DNA of 64,000 bases, taken from JACRCT01 sp049841135. Lineage in GTDB: Bacteria > Myxococcota > Myxococcia > Myxococcales > UBA5297. Positions 1-9,079 of the stretch are shown one piece after another. Every line of letters begins with the position of its first letter. Position 1 is the stretch's first letter. The notes under the pieces are model-generated. The model was not told where the DNA came from and did not search any database. It saw only the letters and a list, made by a program, of their open reading frames with translations. A program made the translations under genes and the position numbers. The DNA lies in the NCBI GenBank assembly GCA_049841135.1, contig JASGHK010000004.1, forward strand, positions 930,001 to 994,000. The letters run 5' to 3'.

Positions 1-197
1 ATCGGGCACTGCCAACGCTCCGCGGGCGCCTGTGCGGCCCGGGCCGGCTCGCCGTCGCTGGCGGTGGCGGTGGCGGTGGGGCGCTCGACAGACTCGCGTC
101 CGAGCCAATAGGCACCCGCGCCGAATAGCAGCGCGCCGACTGCGGCAGCCAAGGCCATGGACCCGACACCGAAACGCCTCTTGGAAGGAGCGCTCAT
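1..197 (-). CDS. RND efflux periplasmic adaptor (CusB-like), N-terminal part only
   Basis: Only the first 65 codons lie in the window; the gene runs off the left edge. Translation from the ATG at 197 gives a basic start, a hydrophobic segment (about residues 13-30, one inner-membrane anchor), an Ala/Thr/Pro-rich linker and the sequence ERWQCPM at the edge. A W/Y-x-CPM motif just after the anchor is typical of the heavy-metal-binding domain at the start of CusB-type adaptors that deliver Cu or Ag to an RND pump. It starts 12 bases after the stop of the TolC-like gene, so the two are probably co-transcribed. Metal type is an inference; the rest of the gene is not visible. Confidence 0.7.
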   Translation of the reverse strand, partial: MSAPSKRRFGVGSMALAAAVGALLFGAGAYWLGRESVERPTATATASDGEPARAAQAPAERWQCP

Positions 198-209
198 GGT
201 TTTCCTCGG

Positions 210-1547
210 CTACATCCCGGACGGACCGGCGCCCGAAGGAGGAGTCGCTGCCGCACCTGCCTGTCCCAGGGAGCCGACGGGCCCGAGGCTGACCTCTTGC
301 GCCTCGAGCGCGAGCTCGTGCACCTGGGCCAGCGCGAGCAGGTAGCCTTCCTGGTCGGCGAGGAAGCCGGCGTTGGCCTCCAGCACCGCGAGCAGGCCCA
401 CCTTGCCCACCTCGTACTGCGCGAGCGTGGACTCGATGGTGGCCTCCGACTGCCGCAACAGGCCGTCGCGGAACCGCTGCAGCGCCTGGAGCGAGGCCTC
501 CAGAGCCGTTCGGCGCTGGCGCACCCGCAAGCGCAGCTGCTGCTCCACCGCCTCGGCCGCCTTCTGCCGGGAAACGGCGCGAGCCTCCGCTTCGGCGATC
601 GCCGGGCCCTGCCGCCAACCGGCGAAGACAGGGAGCGGTGCGCCAAGGGTGACCTGCCACATGGGCGGGAACTCGCCACCGCGCGGCATGACCGACAGCC
701 CCACCGTCACGTCCGGAAAGTAGGACTTGCGCGCGAGCGCCACCGAGCGCTCCGCCTGCGTCTGGCCCAGTCGCGCGGACGCCCACTCGGGGCTGCGCTC
801 GGAGGCATCGCCGATGGCCTCGTCCTCACTGCTCAGCGTCGGAAGCGCGAGGTCGGCGAGGTGCGTCGCCGTGTGGATCGGCTCGTCCAGTGCGTGCCCG
901 CGCAGGCGGTTGAGCTCCTGCAGACGCTGCGCTTCCTCGGACTTCAGCCCCCAGCGCCGCTGCCGCAAGCGGCTGAGCTCGAGCTGGGCGCGCAGCAGGT
1001 CCGCCTGGGCCGCCTCTCCCACCTCGTAGCGGCTGCGCGCCGAACCCTCCGCCTTCTGCCAGACGCCCTCCAGCCGCGCGAGCAGGTCCAGTCGATCGCG
1101 AGCCAGGACGAGGCCCAGCCAGGCGCGACGCACGTCGGTCTCGGCCGAGAGACGCGCGCGCGCGGCGTCGCGCTCTGCCTGGCTCGCCGCCAGCTCCGCA
1201 CCCTCGGCACGCATCTTGAGCTTTCCGGGCCAGGGAACGGTCTGCGAGAGCATCACCTGGTAGAAGCTGGTCTCCGACTTGCCGACCTGCCAGCTGGTGA
1301 AGCTGTCGTTCTGCACGCCCAGCAGGAGCATCGGCTCGGGCCAGGCCCCGGCCTGCGGCACGCGCTGCCGCTCGGCTTTCGCGGTCGCCTCGGCCTGGGC
1401 CACTTCAGGGCGCACCGCGAGGCTCTCGTCGATGAGCGCTCGCAAGACGGGATCGGCCGGGAGGTCCCCAGACTGCGACGGGGGCGAGGGCACTGCGGCC
1501 AGGGCGAAGCAGACCGCGAAGGCCGTGAGGTGCACAGCAACCGCCAT
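210..1547 (-). CDS. TolC/CusC-family outer membrane efflux protein
   Basis: A 445-residue exported protein with an N-terminal signal peptide (about residues 1-25) and two similar halves rich in long amphipathic helices, as in outer membrane efflux (OEP) channels. The half starting near residue 40 (RPEVAQAEATAKAERQRV) and the half starting near residue 240 (SPEWASARLGQTQAERSV) are the usual repeats. It would form the trimeric exit duct of a tripartite pump. The downstream partner is the CusB-like adaptor 12 bases away, so a metal efflux system is the best guess. The last residues are Ala/Pro/Gly-rich and not conserved. Confidence 0.85.
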   Translation of the reverse strand: MAVAVHLTAFAVCFALAAVPSPPSQSGDLPADPVLRALIDESLAVRPEVAQAEATAKAERQRVPQAGAWPEPMLLLGVQNDSFTSWQVGKSETSFYQVMLSQTVPWPGKLKMRAEGAELAASQAERDAARARLSAETDVRRAWLGLVLARDRLDLLARLEGVWQKAEGSARSRYEVGEAAQADLLRAQLELSRLRQRRWGLKSEEAQRLQELNRLRGHALDEPIHTATHLADLALPTLSSEDEAIGDASERSPEWASARLGQTQAERSVALARKSYFPDVTVGLSVMPRGGEFPPMWQVTLGAPLPVFAGWRQGPAIAEAEARAVSRQKAAEAVEQQLRLRVRQRRTALEASLQALQRFRDGLLRQSEATIESTLAQYEVGKVGLLAVLEANAGFLADQEGYLLALAQVHELALEAQEVSLGPVGSLGQAGAAATPPSGAGPSGM

Positions 1548-2054
1548 CGGCCCCCTCCCTCGCTGCGAACCGGTCGAGGGCGCAGGTTCCCCTCACCTCA
1601 GGGGGTTCGCCAGCGTGAGTTGCTCCGCCTTGCCATCTCCGTCGTGCCTGCGACGAAGCCCGTCTTCGCGGCCGGAGGGCTTCCGCTCGCGACTCGGATC
1701 GCCGGCCCGCTAACTCACGACCGTCCAACCGATCTTGGCTTTGCCGGCTCACCAACAGCGCCCACAAGATTGGCCGAACGGTGGGGTGGTTCTGAAAGCT
1801 AGCCGGCACGAGGCCGGCGATCCGAGGGAGGCTTAGCCAGGGTCCAAAGACTGGGACGGGCGCCCCGAAATGCGGCGCATGGAGAGCCGCCTGCCCGAAC
1901 TGACGACAGGCTTGGCCGAAACCAGGACGGCCAGCACTGCAATCATTCTTTACATCGCAGCTACCTAACTACTGGGATTTACATCCCTCTGCCAAGTTGG
2001 CTCCGGTCTTGCTTAACAAGCCGTCTCGTTTCGACGCCGCCCCCGGAGCCAACC
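1548..2054. other. intergenic region with MITE-like inverted repeat
   Basis: No convincing gene. It separates two divergent genes. Inside it is a perfect 15-bp inverted repeat: CTCGGATCGCCGGCC at 1693-1707 and its complement at 1812-1826, bounding about 134 bp. The segment 1769-1829 is closely matched at 13251-13311. The last 130 bases (about 1930-2054) are less GC-rich and probably hold the protease promoter; a GGAG at 2044-2047 precedes the ATG at 2055. Confidence 0.55.
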
Positions 2055-3581
2055 ATGAAGAAGACCTTCCTCCTCGGCACCCTGACCGCGCTGACCCTCG
2101 CTGGCTGTGGCGAAGCCTTCCTGGAGACCGAAGGCAACGTGAAGCCCGAGATCGACGTGGGCCACGAGAAGATCGTCAACGGCACGGTCGACAACGGCCA
2201 CCCGACGGTCGGCAAAGTCCGCGACAACGGCGACGAGATTTGCACCGGCACGCTGGTCGGCGCCAAGACGGTCATCACCGCGGCGCACTGCATCGAGTCC
2301 ACCACCGCCAGCCGCTACGCCTTCATCCTCGGCTCCACCGCCTACCCCGCCAACTCGGTGACGGTGCACCCGAGCTGGGACGGCAACGCCGACAGCGGCG
2401 AAGGCAAGTACGACATCGCGGTCATCGTCCTGAAGACCTCCCCGAACATCACCCCGACCCCGGTCGCGACCGCGGCCCCGTTCGTCGGCCAGGAGGTCAC
2501 GCTGGTCGGCTTCGGCGTCACCGGCGAGAACTACAACAACTACGGCACCAAGCGGATCACGACCAACAACCTCTCCAAGGTCGTCGCCACCAAGATCTAC
2601 TGGATGCCCTCCGGCGGCGTCGGCACCACCTGCTACGGCGACTCCGGCGGCCCCGCGTTCGCGAACGTCAACGGCCAGGAAGTGCTGCTCGGCGTGACCA
2701 GCGGTGGCGAGTCCCCCTGCGAGACCGGCTACAGCTGGGACACCCGCGTCGACTACTACGTCAGCTGGATCAGCAGCGTCACCGGCGGCGACGTCGTGAA
2801 GGCCGGCTCCAACACCTGCACCCCCAGCTGCTCCGGCAAGTCCTGCGGCAGCGACGGCTGCGGCGGCACCTGTGGCACCTGCGGCACCGGCACCACCTGC
2901 AACGCCTCCTTCCAGTGCGTCAGCACCGGCGGCGGCACCACCGGCGGCGCCGTCACCGAGAACGTCAGCGGCTCCGTCGCCAAGAGCGCCAGCAAGTACT
3001 TCGGCCCCTACACCGTGGTCCCCGGCAGCAACTTCTCGGTCGCGATGACCGGCACCGGCGACGCCGACCTCTACGTCCGCTTCGGCAGCAAGCCCACCGC
3101 CAGCAGCTACGACTGCCGCCCCTACCTCGACGGCTCGACCGAGAGCTGCTCGCTGACCGTCCCCGCCGGCAAGACCACCGCCTACATCATGGTCAAGGGC
3201 TACACCGCCTCCTCCTTCAACCTCGTCATCACCTACACCAAGACCGGCACCTCCACCGGTGGCACCACGGGCACGGGCACGGCGATGACCGCGGCCGCTG
3301 ACGGCAGCGTCAACGCCGGCCAGTCGGTCAACTACTCGCCGATCACCGTCGTCGCCAACACGACCTTCAAGGTGGTGATGAGCGGCTCCGGCGACGCCGA
3401 CCTCTACGTCCGCTTCGGCGCGGCCCCGACGACCAGCACCTACGCCTGCCGCCCCTACCTCGACGGCTCGGCCGAGACCTGCTCGGTCACCGTCCCCGCC
3501 GGCCAGACCCAGGCGTACATCATGGTCAACGGCTACGCCGCCTCGACCTACCACCTGGAGATCGCCTACACCGCTCCTTAA
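2055..3581 (+). CDS. exported trypsin-like serine protease with two PPC domains
   Basis: A 508-residue S1-family protease. The signal ends in a lipobox (LAGC, Cys18). The catalytic triad is visible: His78 in TAAHC, Asp120 in KYDIAV and Ser197 in GDSGGP. The protease starts at IVNG (about residue 40), so residues 19-39 act as a propeptide. A Cys-rich linker (about 254-290, CTPSCSGKSCGSDGCGG) leads to two bacterial pre-peptidase C-terminal (PPC) domains at about 300-395 and 410-508. They are near copies, each with DADLYVRFG and CRPYLDGS. PPC domains usually aid secretion or substrate binding. Probably a cell-surface or secreted degradative enzyme. It stands alone, with its own terminator downstream. 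Confidence 0.93.
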   Translation: MKKTFLLGTLTALTLAGCGEAFLETEGNVKPEIDVGHEKIVNGTVDNGHPTVGKVRDNGDEICTGTLVGAKTVITAAHCIESTTASRYAFILGSTAYPANSVTVHPSWDGNADSGEGKYDIAVIVLKTSPNITPTPVATAAPFVGQEVTLVGFGVTGENYNNYGTKRITTNNLSKVVATKIYWMPSGGVGTTCYGDSGGPAFANVNGQEVLLGVTSGGESPCETGYSWDTRVDYYVSWISSVTGGDVVKAGSNTCTPSCSGKSCGSDGCGGTCGTCGTGTTCNASFQCVSTGGGTTGGAVTENVSGSVAKSASKYFGPYTVVPGSNFSVAMTGTGDADLYVRFGSKPTASSYDCRPYLDGSTESCSLTVPAGKTTAYIMVKGYTASSFNLVITYTKTGTSTGGTTGTGTAMTAAADGSVNAGQSVNYSPITVVANTTFKVVMSGSGDADLYVRFGAAPTTSTYACRPYLDGSAETCSVTVPAGQTQAYIMVNGYAASTYHLEIAYTAP

Positions 3582-3632
3582 GGGCTTCGGGCCAAGCCGC
3601 CGCCACAAGCCGTCTTGCCATCGAGAGTGAAC

Positions 3633-3665
3633 CGAGGCCCCGCCGGCGCGTCCGGCGGGGCCTCG
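3633..3665 (+). terminator. GC-rich hairpin after the PPC protease
   Basis: A perfect 14-bp stem (CGAGGCCCCGCCGG and its complement) with a 5-base loop, 51 bases after the stop codon. No clear U-tract follows, so termination may be weak or may need other factors. Confidence 0.65.
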
Positions 3666-3752
3666 GCGTTGCGGGATCCTGAAACCGCACAGCCAGGGTG
3701 GGCGAACGAAGGCATGGAGTGCCAGATTCAAGATAGGCGTGAGCGAGAGTCA

Positions 3753-3791
3753 CCCCTCTCCGCGAAGCCGGAGAGGGGCCGGGGGTGAGGT
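3753..3791 (+). repeat. dispersed palindromic repeat, copy A
   Basis: CCCTCTCC, then GCGAAGCC, then GGAGAGGG forms a hairpin, followed by a purine-rich GGGGGTGAGG tail. Related copies lie at 15455-15517, 15605-15626 and 21280-21310. In translation the tail reads LTPGPSP, a common artefact of this repeat type in proteobacterial genomes. It sits just upstream of the U32 gene. Confidence 0.7.
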
Positions 3792-3841
3792 CCGTCGGAC
3801 GCTCCTGGCCAGCGGGCGCGACCCCGCTAGAATGCGCCGCC

Positions 3842-5585
3842 ATGCCGGCTGCCCCGAACAACCTCGAGCTGCTCGCCCCTGCTGGCGACCGGGCGTGTCT
3901 GCAAGCTGCTCTCGATGCCGGCGCGGACGCGGTCTACCTGGGACTGACGGCGCTCAACGCCCGGCGCAACGCTCGCAACTTCTCCGAGGCCGAGCTGGCC
4001 GGTGCCTGCGAGCTTCGCCCACGGGATGGGCCGGCGCATCCACCTGACGCTGAACATCGACCTCTCGCAGGACGAGCTCTCGCGCGCCGCCCGGATGCTC
4101 GAGCTCGCAAGTCGGCTGAAGGTCGACGCGGTGCTGGTGCGCGACCCGGCGCTGCTCGCGCTCAAGCAGCACTTCCCGGAGCTCGAGTACCACCTGAGCA
4201 CGCAGGCCTGCATCGCCAGCAGCGCCGACGTCGAGGCCGCCCGCGAGCTCGGCGTGCGGCGCGTGGTGCTGGCCCGGGAGCTGACGCTCTCCGAGATCGC
4301 CGCGGCCTCGAAGGTCGACGGGGTCGAGACCGAGGTCTTCGCGCTCGGCGCCCTCTGCTTCTCGGTCTCCGGGCGCTGCCTGCTCTCGAGCTGGGTCGGC
4401 GGCCGCAGCGGCAACCGCGGGCAGTGCACCAGCCCCTGCCGCGTGGGCTGGACTCTCGACGGCAAGCCTGGAGGAACCCCTCTGTCGCCGCACGACGTCT
4501 CGCTCGCCCATCGGGTGGCCGAGCTGCGCGACGCCGGCGTCCGGGCCCTGAAGATCGAAGGCCGGATGAAGAACCCTTCTTGGGTGCGCTCGGCGGTGGC
4601 GCTGCTGCGCAAGGCGATCGACGGGGCCGCCTCGCCCGAGGAGCTCGACCGCGAAGCGCAGCGCCGTTCCTCGTCACCGCGGCGCAAGGTCAGCTCGGCG
4701 TTCCTCGACGGGCTGCGGCACTCGTTGGTGGACCCGCCCGGGGCCAGCGCGGACGAGCCCGAGAGCGAAGCGGCCGACGCCAAGACGCCCCAGGAGCCGC
4801 TCGTGCGGGAATCGGTGGCGGCCATGCTCGCCCAGGCCGACGCGATGGCGCACCCCGGCCCGCGCTGCCAACCCGACCGCGTCCGACTGCACGCAGACCA
4901 GGCCTCGGCGTTCCTGGCCAAGGTCCAGCCCTCAGGTGGCGCCATCGTCGAAGGGCTCACCGCCGAATCGCTGCGGGCGCTCCACCAGGACTTCCCCTCG
5001 GTCGCGATCATTGCCGCGCTCCCGGGAATCCTCTTCGAGGAGGAGCTCGCACCGGTCGAAGCGCTCGCTCGTGAGGCCGCCGCGCTCGGCCTCCGGGTCG
5101 AAGCCAATCACTGGGGCGGGTGGCTCCTCGCCCGGCGTGCCGGGGCGAAGATGATCGCCGGGCCGGGCCTCGGGCTGCTCAACGCCCTTGCCGCTCGCGC
5201 CCTGCAGCAGCTCGGCTTCGAGGAGGCGACCGCCTCGCTCGAGACCGACGCCCTGAAGCTGGACGCGCTCGTCTCCCGTTCGCCCATCCCCTGCTCCTTC
5301 GTCGTCTTCGCTCGACCGGCGCTGATGTCCACGCGGGTCGAGCTCTCGGCCAGGGTCGCCGCCTCGGAGCTCGAGGATTGACGTGCGGTCCGCCTCCGGG
5401 CACGCCGCGACCGCTCGCTCTGGGAGCTGCGGCCCGTCGAGCCGTTCGACCTGCGCGCAGGCCGGTTGCCCGCCGCGCTCGCTCACGCCGTCGTGGACCT
5501 CGTCGCCTCCCCCGACCCGTTCGCCGACTGGGGGCAGGCGGGCGGCCGGGCGACGAAGTTCAACTATGAGCGGACGCTGAGCTAG
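3842..5585 (+). pseudogene. peptidase U32-family protein, frameshifted and with an in-frame stop
   Basis: Opens with LELLAPAGDRACLQAALDAG, typical of the U32 family (some members are tRNA or rRNA hydroxylation factors such as TrhP and RlhA). After ACE at 4012 one extra base (C4013) moves the frame; the next frame continues FAHGMGRRIHLTLN and carries the family signature ALGALCFSVSGRCLLSS, CTSPC and LKIEGRMKNPSWV. That frame meets TGA at 5379-5381, yet the same frame continues for 67 more family-like codons ending in FNYERTLS at 5585, the usual U32 C-terminus. Read together it would be about 580 residues, near RlhA in size. Either the gene is broken or the sequence carries two errors. Confidence 0.8.
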
Positions 5586-5698
5586 AGCAGGTTCCCGTGT
5601 GAATCCCGGGGCCTGGCCACTCACTTCGCACTCGAAGCGTTTTGCGCGGCGCTGCATCCAAGCAGGCGCGAACGAACCGCTTTCACTGGAGCCCCAAG

Positions 5699-6133
5699 AT
5701 GAACGCCCGCACCGACACCCTCTCGATTCACTCCGAAGTGCACCCGCGCAAGGCCCTGAACATCGGCCTCTGGATCGCCCAGGTCTTGCTGGCGGTCGCG
5801 TTCGGGATGGCCGGGCTGATGAAGCTGACCACGCCCATCGAGGTCCTCGCGCAGAACATGAATTGGGTGGCCGACCAGCCCTGGCTGGTCCGGTTCATCG
5901 GCGGCTCCGAGGTCGCGGGCGCGCTGGGAATGCTGCTTCCGGCGCTGACGAGGATCCTGCCGCGGCTGACCGCGCTGGCCGGCCTCGGCCTGGTCGTCGT
6001 CATGGTGCTGGCGGCCGGGTTCCATGCGACGCGCGGCGAGCTCGGCGCCATTCCGGTCACGCTCATCCTCGGCAGCCTCGCCGCCTTCGTGGCCTGGGGC
6101 CGCTTCCGCGCCGCGCCCATCCCCTCGCGTTGA
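5699..6133 (+). CDS. DoxX-like membrane protein
   Basis: A 144-residue protein with four predicted membrane segments (about residues 22-42, 65-85, 93-112 and 118-135). The pattern IAQVLLAVAFGMAGLMKL near the first helix and GGSEVAGALGMLLP in the second matches DoxX-like (DUF4870/DoxX) small membrane proteins, whose role is poorly known (sometimes quinone or thiosulfate oxidation). The ATG at 5699 is chosen because upstream residues are not membrane-like. The dioxygenase-like gene starts 16 bases downstream, so the two may form a small operon. Confidence 0.75.
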   Translation: MNARTDTLSIHSEVHPRKALNIGLWIAQVLLAVAFGMAGLMKLTTPIEVLAQNMNWVADQPWLVRFIGGSEVAGALGMLLPALTRILPRLTALAGLGLVVVMVLAAGFHATRGELGAIPVTLILGSLAAFVAWGRFRAAPIPSR

Positions 6134-6149
6134 ACACGGAGGACCCGCG

Positions 6150-7074
6150 ATGAGCGGCTCTCGAATGACCCGCCGTCAGGCCTTGGCGCTGGGAGCCGTC
6201 GGCGCCGCGAGCATGGTCGGCCTCGCCTCGCGGGTCGGCGCCGGCCCGAAGGATCCTCGAATGCCCAGTCCTGACCGCATGCCCGTCGCCTTCGTGCCGC
6301 ACGGCGGTGGCCCCTGGCCCTTCGTGGACGTGGGGATGGGCGAGCCGCAGGAGCTGGAGTCCCTGGCGCAGTACCTGCGCTCGCTGCGCGCCCTGCCCAA
6401 GGCCGCGCCGAAGGCGGTGCTGATGGTTTCCGCGCACTGGGAGGAGCGCGTGCCGACGGTGATGCTCTCGCCGCGCCCGCCGATGCTCTACGACTATTCC
6501 GGCTTCCCTCCCGAGTCCTACGAGATCACCTGGCCCGCACCGGGAGCCCCGAAGGTGGCGGAGCGCGTGGCGGGAGCTGCTCGGACGCGCGGGCTTCGAA
6601 ACGGCCGCCGACGCCGACCGCGGCTTCGACCACGGCACCTTCGTCCCGCTCAAGCTCGCCTGGCCCCTGGCCGACGTCCCCACCTTCCAGCTCTCGCTGA
6701 TTCGCGGGCTCGCCCCAGAGGCCCACCTGGCGATGGGCCGTGCGCTCGCGCCGCTGCGCGACGAAGGCGTCTTCATCGTCGGCAGCGGGATGACCTACCA
6801 CGACCTGCGCGGCTTCTTCGCCGGGCGCGCGGGACCCGTCTCCGAGACCTTCGACGCCTGGCTCCGCGACGCCGCCACCCGCGAGGCCCCGGACCGAGAT
6901 GCCCTGCTGGCGCAGTGGTCGAAGGCTCCCGCGGCGCGCCAGGCTCACCCGCGAGAGGAGCACCTGCTCCCGCTGATGGTCGTTGCCGGCGCGGCCGGCG
7001 CGGACCGCGGCGTGGTCGCCTACCAGGGGACGGTGATGGGGGCGAGGCTGTCGGCCTACCACTACGGGGCGTGA
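6150..7074 (+). CDS. DODA-type extradiol dioxygenase, Tat-exported, frameshifted
   Basis: Begins with a twin-arginine-like signal (MTRRQALALGAVGAAS), then PVAFVPHGGGPWPF and VLMVSAHWEE, matching the zinc/iron-binding histidines of the LigB/4,5-DOPA dioxygenase family. YDYSGFPPESYEITWPAPG is a family hallmark. After 140 codons one extra G (6569/6570) shifts the frame; the next frame continues RELLGRAGFE, then GFDHGTFVPL and GSGMTYHDLRGFF to a stop at 7074. Joined length is about 307 residues, normal for the family. A Tat signal on this family is unusual. As written, only a truncated product would form; a sequence error is likely. Confidence 0.82.
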
Positions 7075-7086
7075 GCCGCCGCCTGC

Positions 7087-8004
7087 TCAGTGCAGCGGCT
7101 TGTCGTCGTCCTCGTCGTCCTCGTCGTCGTCGTCCTCGTCGCCGTCCTCATCCTCTTCGTCATCCTCGAAAGGCGTCTCCTCGTCGTCGTTGACGCCCTC
7201 GTCGTCCCCGCCCGCCGCGATGCCTTGCGCCATCATCAGCGCCTCTTCGGCGGCGTCGGCGATGTCGCTGTCGTCTGACTCGAGCAGCGGCTCGAGCAGC
7301 TCGCCGGCCTCCTCGGGACGGATGGTGCTGACCGCGTCGATGGCGGCGAGCAGCAGCGGCTTGGCGGTCTTGCGCGAGCGGACGAGGCCCGCCACGTGGT
7401 CCCAGGCGTCGTCCACGGCCGCGCCGCCGGCGGCGCTGACCGCCTCGTAGTGGATCTTGACGTCCTTGCTGCCCAGCGCCTCGAGGATCTCCTTCTCGAA
7501 GCCGTTCAGGTAGCCCATGCAGAAGACGGCGGTGAGCTTCCACTCGTCGTCCTTCGAGGCCCAGGCGGCCCGCACCGCCGCCTGCTGCCAGTCCTGCGGC
7601 GCCCGGACGGCAGCCTCCAGGACCCGGCGGCGGACCTCCTTGGGCACCCCCGCGTCCAGGTACAGGCTGCGCAGCGCGTCGCGCACGGCCTTGAACTGCT
7701 CCTCGGAGATGGGGACCTCGTCCGGGAAGTCGAACCCCTCGGTGTCGCCCGTCTCCAGGGCCGGGCCCAGCGAGATGGCGGCCGTGGCGCGAGCCTGGAC
7801 GGGACGGGCGGAGTCGCGGATGAGCTGGAGGAGCTCGCCGGCGAGCTGGTCGTCGAGGACCACCTCGTTCCCCGCCAGCTCCGCGGCCAGGACGAGCTCG
7901 GTCTCCTTGGCCGACGGGTCCTTGAGGACCTCGAGGAGCTCGGTCTTGGCCTCGGGCGGCCACTCCCACGCAGGACGGGTACGAAGTCGTTCGAGCCGGA
8001 TCAT
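7087..8004 (-). CDS. HEAT-repeat-like protein with acidic tail
   Basis: A 305-residue cytoplasmic protein. The body (about residues 20-250) is alpha-helical with HEAT-like units such as RRRVLEAAVRAPQDWQQAAVRAAWAS and SKDVKIHYEAVSAAGGAA. The last 45 residues are almost all Asp/Glu (EDDEEDEDGDEDDDD), a low-complexity acidic tail. The ATG at 8004 is preferred over upstream starts because GGAAGAGG lies 8 bases before it. Such proteins act as protein-interaction scaffolds; the partner is unknown. It converges on the dioxygenase gene with 12 bases between stops. Confidence 0.7.
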   Translation of the reverse strand: MIRLERLRTRPAWEWPPEAKTELLEVLKDPSAKETELVLAAELAGNEVVLDDQLAGELLQLIRDSARPVQARATAAISLGPALETGDTEGFDFPDEVPISEEQFKAVRDALRSLYLDAGVPKEVRRRVLEAAVRAPQDWQQAAVRAAWASKDDEWKLTAVFCMGYLNGFEKEILEALGSKDVKIHYEAVSAAGGAAVDDAWDHVAGLVRSRKTAKPLLLAAIDAVSTIRPEEAGELLEPLLESDDSDIADAAEEALMMAQGIAAGGDDEGVNDDEETPFEDDEEDEDGDEDDDDEDDEDDDKPLH

Positions 8005-8128
8005 GTGCGCCTCTTCCGATGAGCAACGGTGCCCCGCCAGCCTAGTCGATCCTGGAGCCACCTCGCCGTCGCGATTTCGCGCGCGGAGCGAGCGGTGTTC
8101 ACCAACGTCGCGGGCGAGGCTGCCTGAC

Positions 8129-9079
8129 CTAGGTCCCCGAGAGCAATGAAGCGATTGATTTGGGCAACGCCCGGCTCTGCTGGCAGCGCACGGGCACGAG
8201 CGGCTCGAAGCCCGCCGCCTTCTGCAGGGCTTGTCCCTTAGGCCCCGCCAGGAAGGCCACGAAGCGCTCGGCGTCGGCGGGGTTGCGGGCCTTGGCCGGG
8301 ACCGAGACGCCGTAGGTGATGGCCCGGCCGGCGAGCAGCCTGCGCTCTCCGGCGTCGCTGGCGGTGCGGACCTCGACGGCTACGGCCGAGTAGACGGCGG
8401 CGAGCGCCGGGTCGGCGAGGCTGAGCTCGCGCGGGAGCCGGACGGACTTGAGGTGATGGTCCTCGGCGGTCGACCGATAGAGGAAGGCATAGTCCAGCCC
8501 GCGGCTCTCGAGCATGCCCAAGAGCTCGGTCTCGTCGGCCGCCAGACGCGCTCCGCTCGCGGACTTCATCAGCCGGCTCGCGAGGTCCTCGCCGGAAGCG
8601 CCGAAGCCGCCGTGGCGCTCCGCGAGCTGCCAGGCCAGGAGCGTGTGATAGCCCAGCGGCGCGCTGTCCGGATCGGCCCGGCCCAAGCGCACCCCCGGCC
8701 GCAGCAGGACCTCCGGCCAGCTGCGTTCGCTCACCTCGTCGGTGAACCGGCTGTGCTGCAGGTGGGCGAGGACGAGCTCGTTCCCGGCGAACTCCAGCAT
8801 CCAGGCCGCGTGGGAGGGCACGAGCGCCTGCTCGAGCTGGGCCGCGTCGGAGGTCGCGACGACGTCCGCGGCGAGCCCCTGCTCGGTGACCTTGCGGATG
8901 GCGACCTGCGAACCGCTCGGCTCCAGGCGAACCTTCACGCCCGGCTCGGCCTTCTCGAACGCCGCCGCGGCGTCGGCCATCACCCGCCGCAGGCTGGCGG
9001 CGTGGAAGACGACGACCTCGCGTGGCTTGCTGCAGCCGGCGAGAGCGAGGGCGAGCAGTGCAAGGAGGGCGCGTCTCAT
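8129..9079 (-). CDS. molybdate/tungstate-type ABC transporter binding lipoprotein
   Basis: A 316-residue ModA/WtpA-like extracellular binding protein. The signal ends in a lipobox (LAGC, Cys16), followed by VVVFHAASLRRVMADAAAAFEK, the typical oxyanion-binding start of the family. Later SGSQVAIRKV and RADPDSAPLGYHT fit the two-lobe fold. The ATG at 9079 overlaps the stop of the upstream gene by four bases (ATGA). No permease or ATPase gene is adjacent, so the transport partners are elsewhere or the protein has another role. The anion bound cannot be read from the sequence. Confidence 0.82.
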   Translation of the reverse strand: MRRALLALLALALAGCSKPREVVVFHAASLRRVMADAAAAFEKAEPGVKVRLEPSGSQVAIRKVTEQGLAADVVATSDAAQLEQALVPSHAAWMLEFAGNELVLAHLQHSRFTDEVSERSWPEVLLRPGVRLGRADPDSAPLGYHTLLAWQLAERHGGFGASGEDLASRLMKSASGARLAADETELLGMLESRGLDYAFLYRSTAEDHHLKSVRLPRELSLADPALAAVYSAVAVEVRTASDAGERRLLAGRAITYGVSVPAKARNPADAERFVAFLAGPKGQALQKAAGFEPLVPVRCQQSRALPKSIASLLSGT

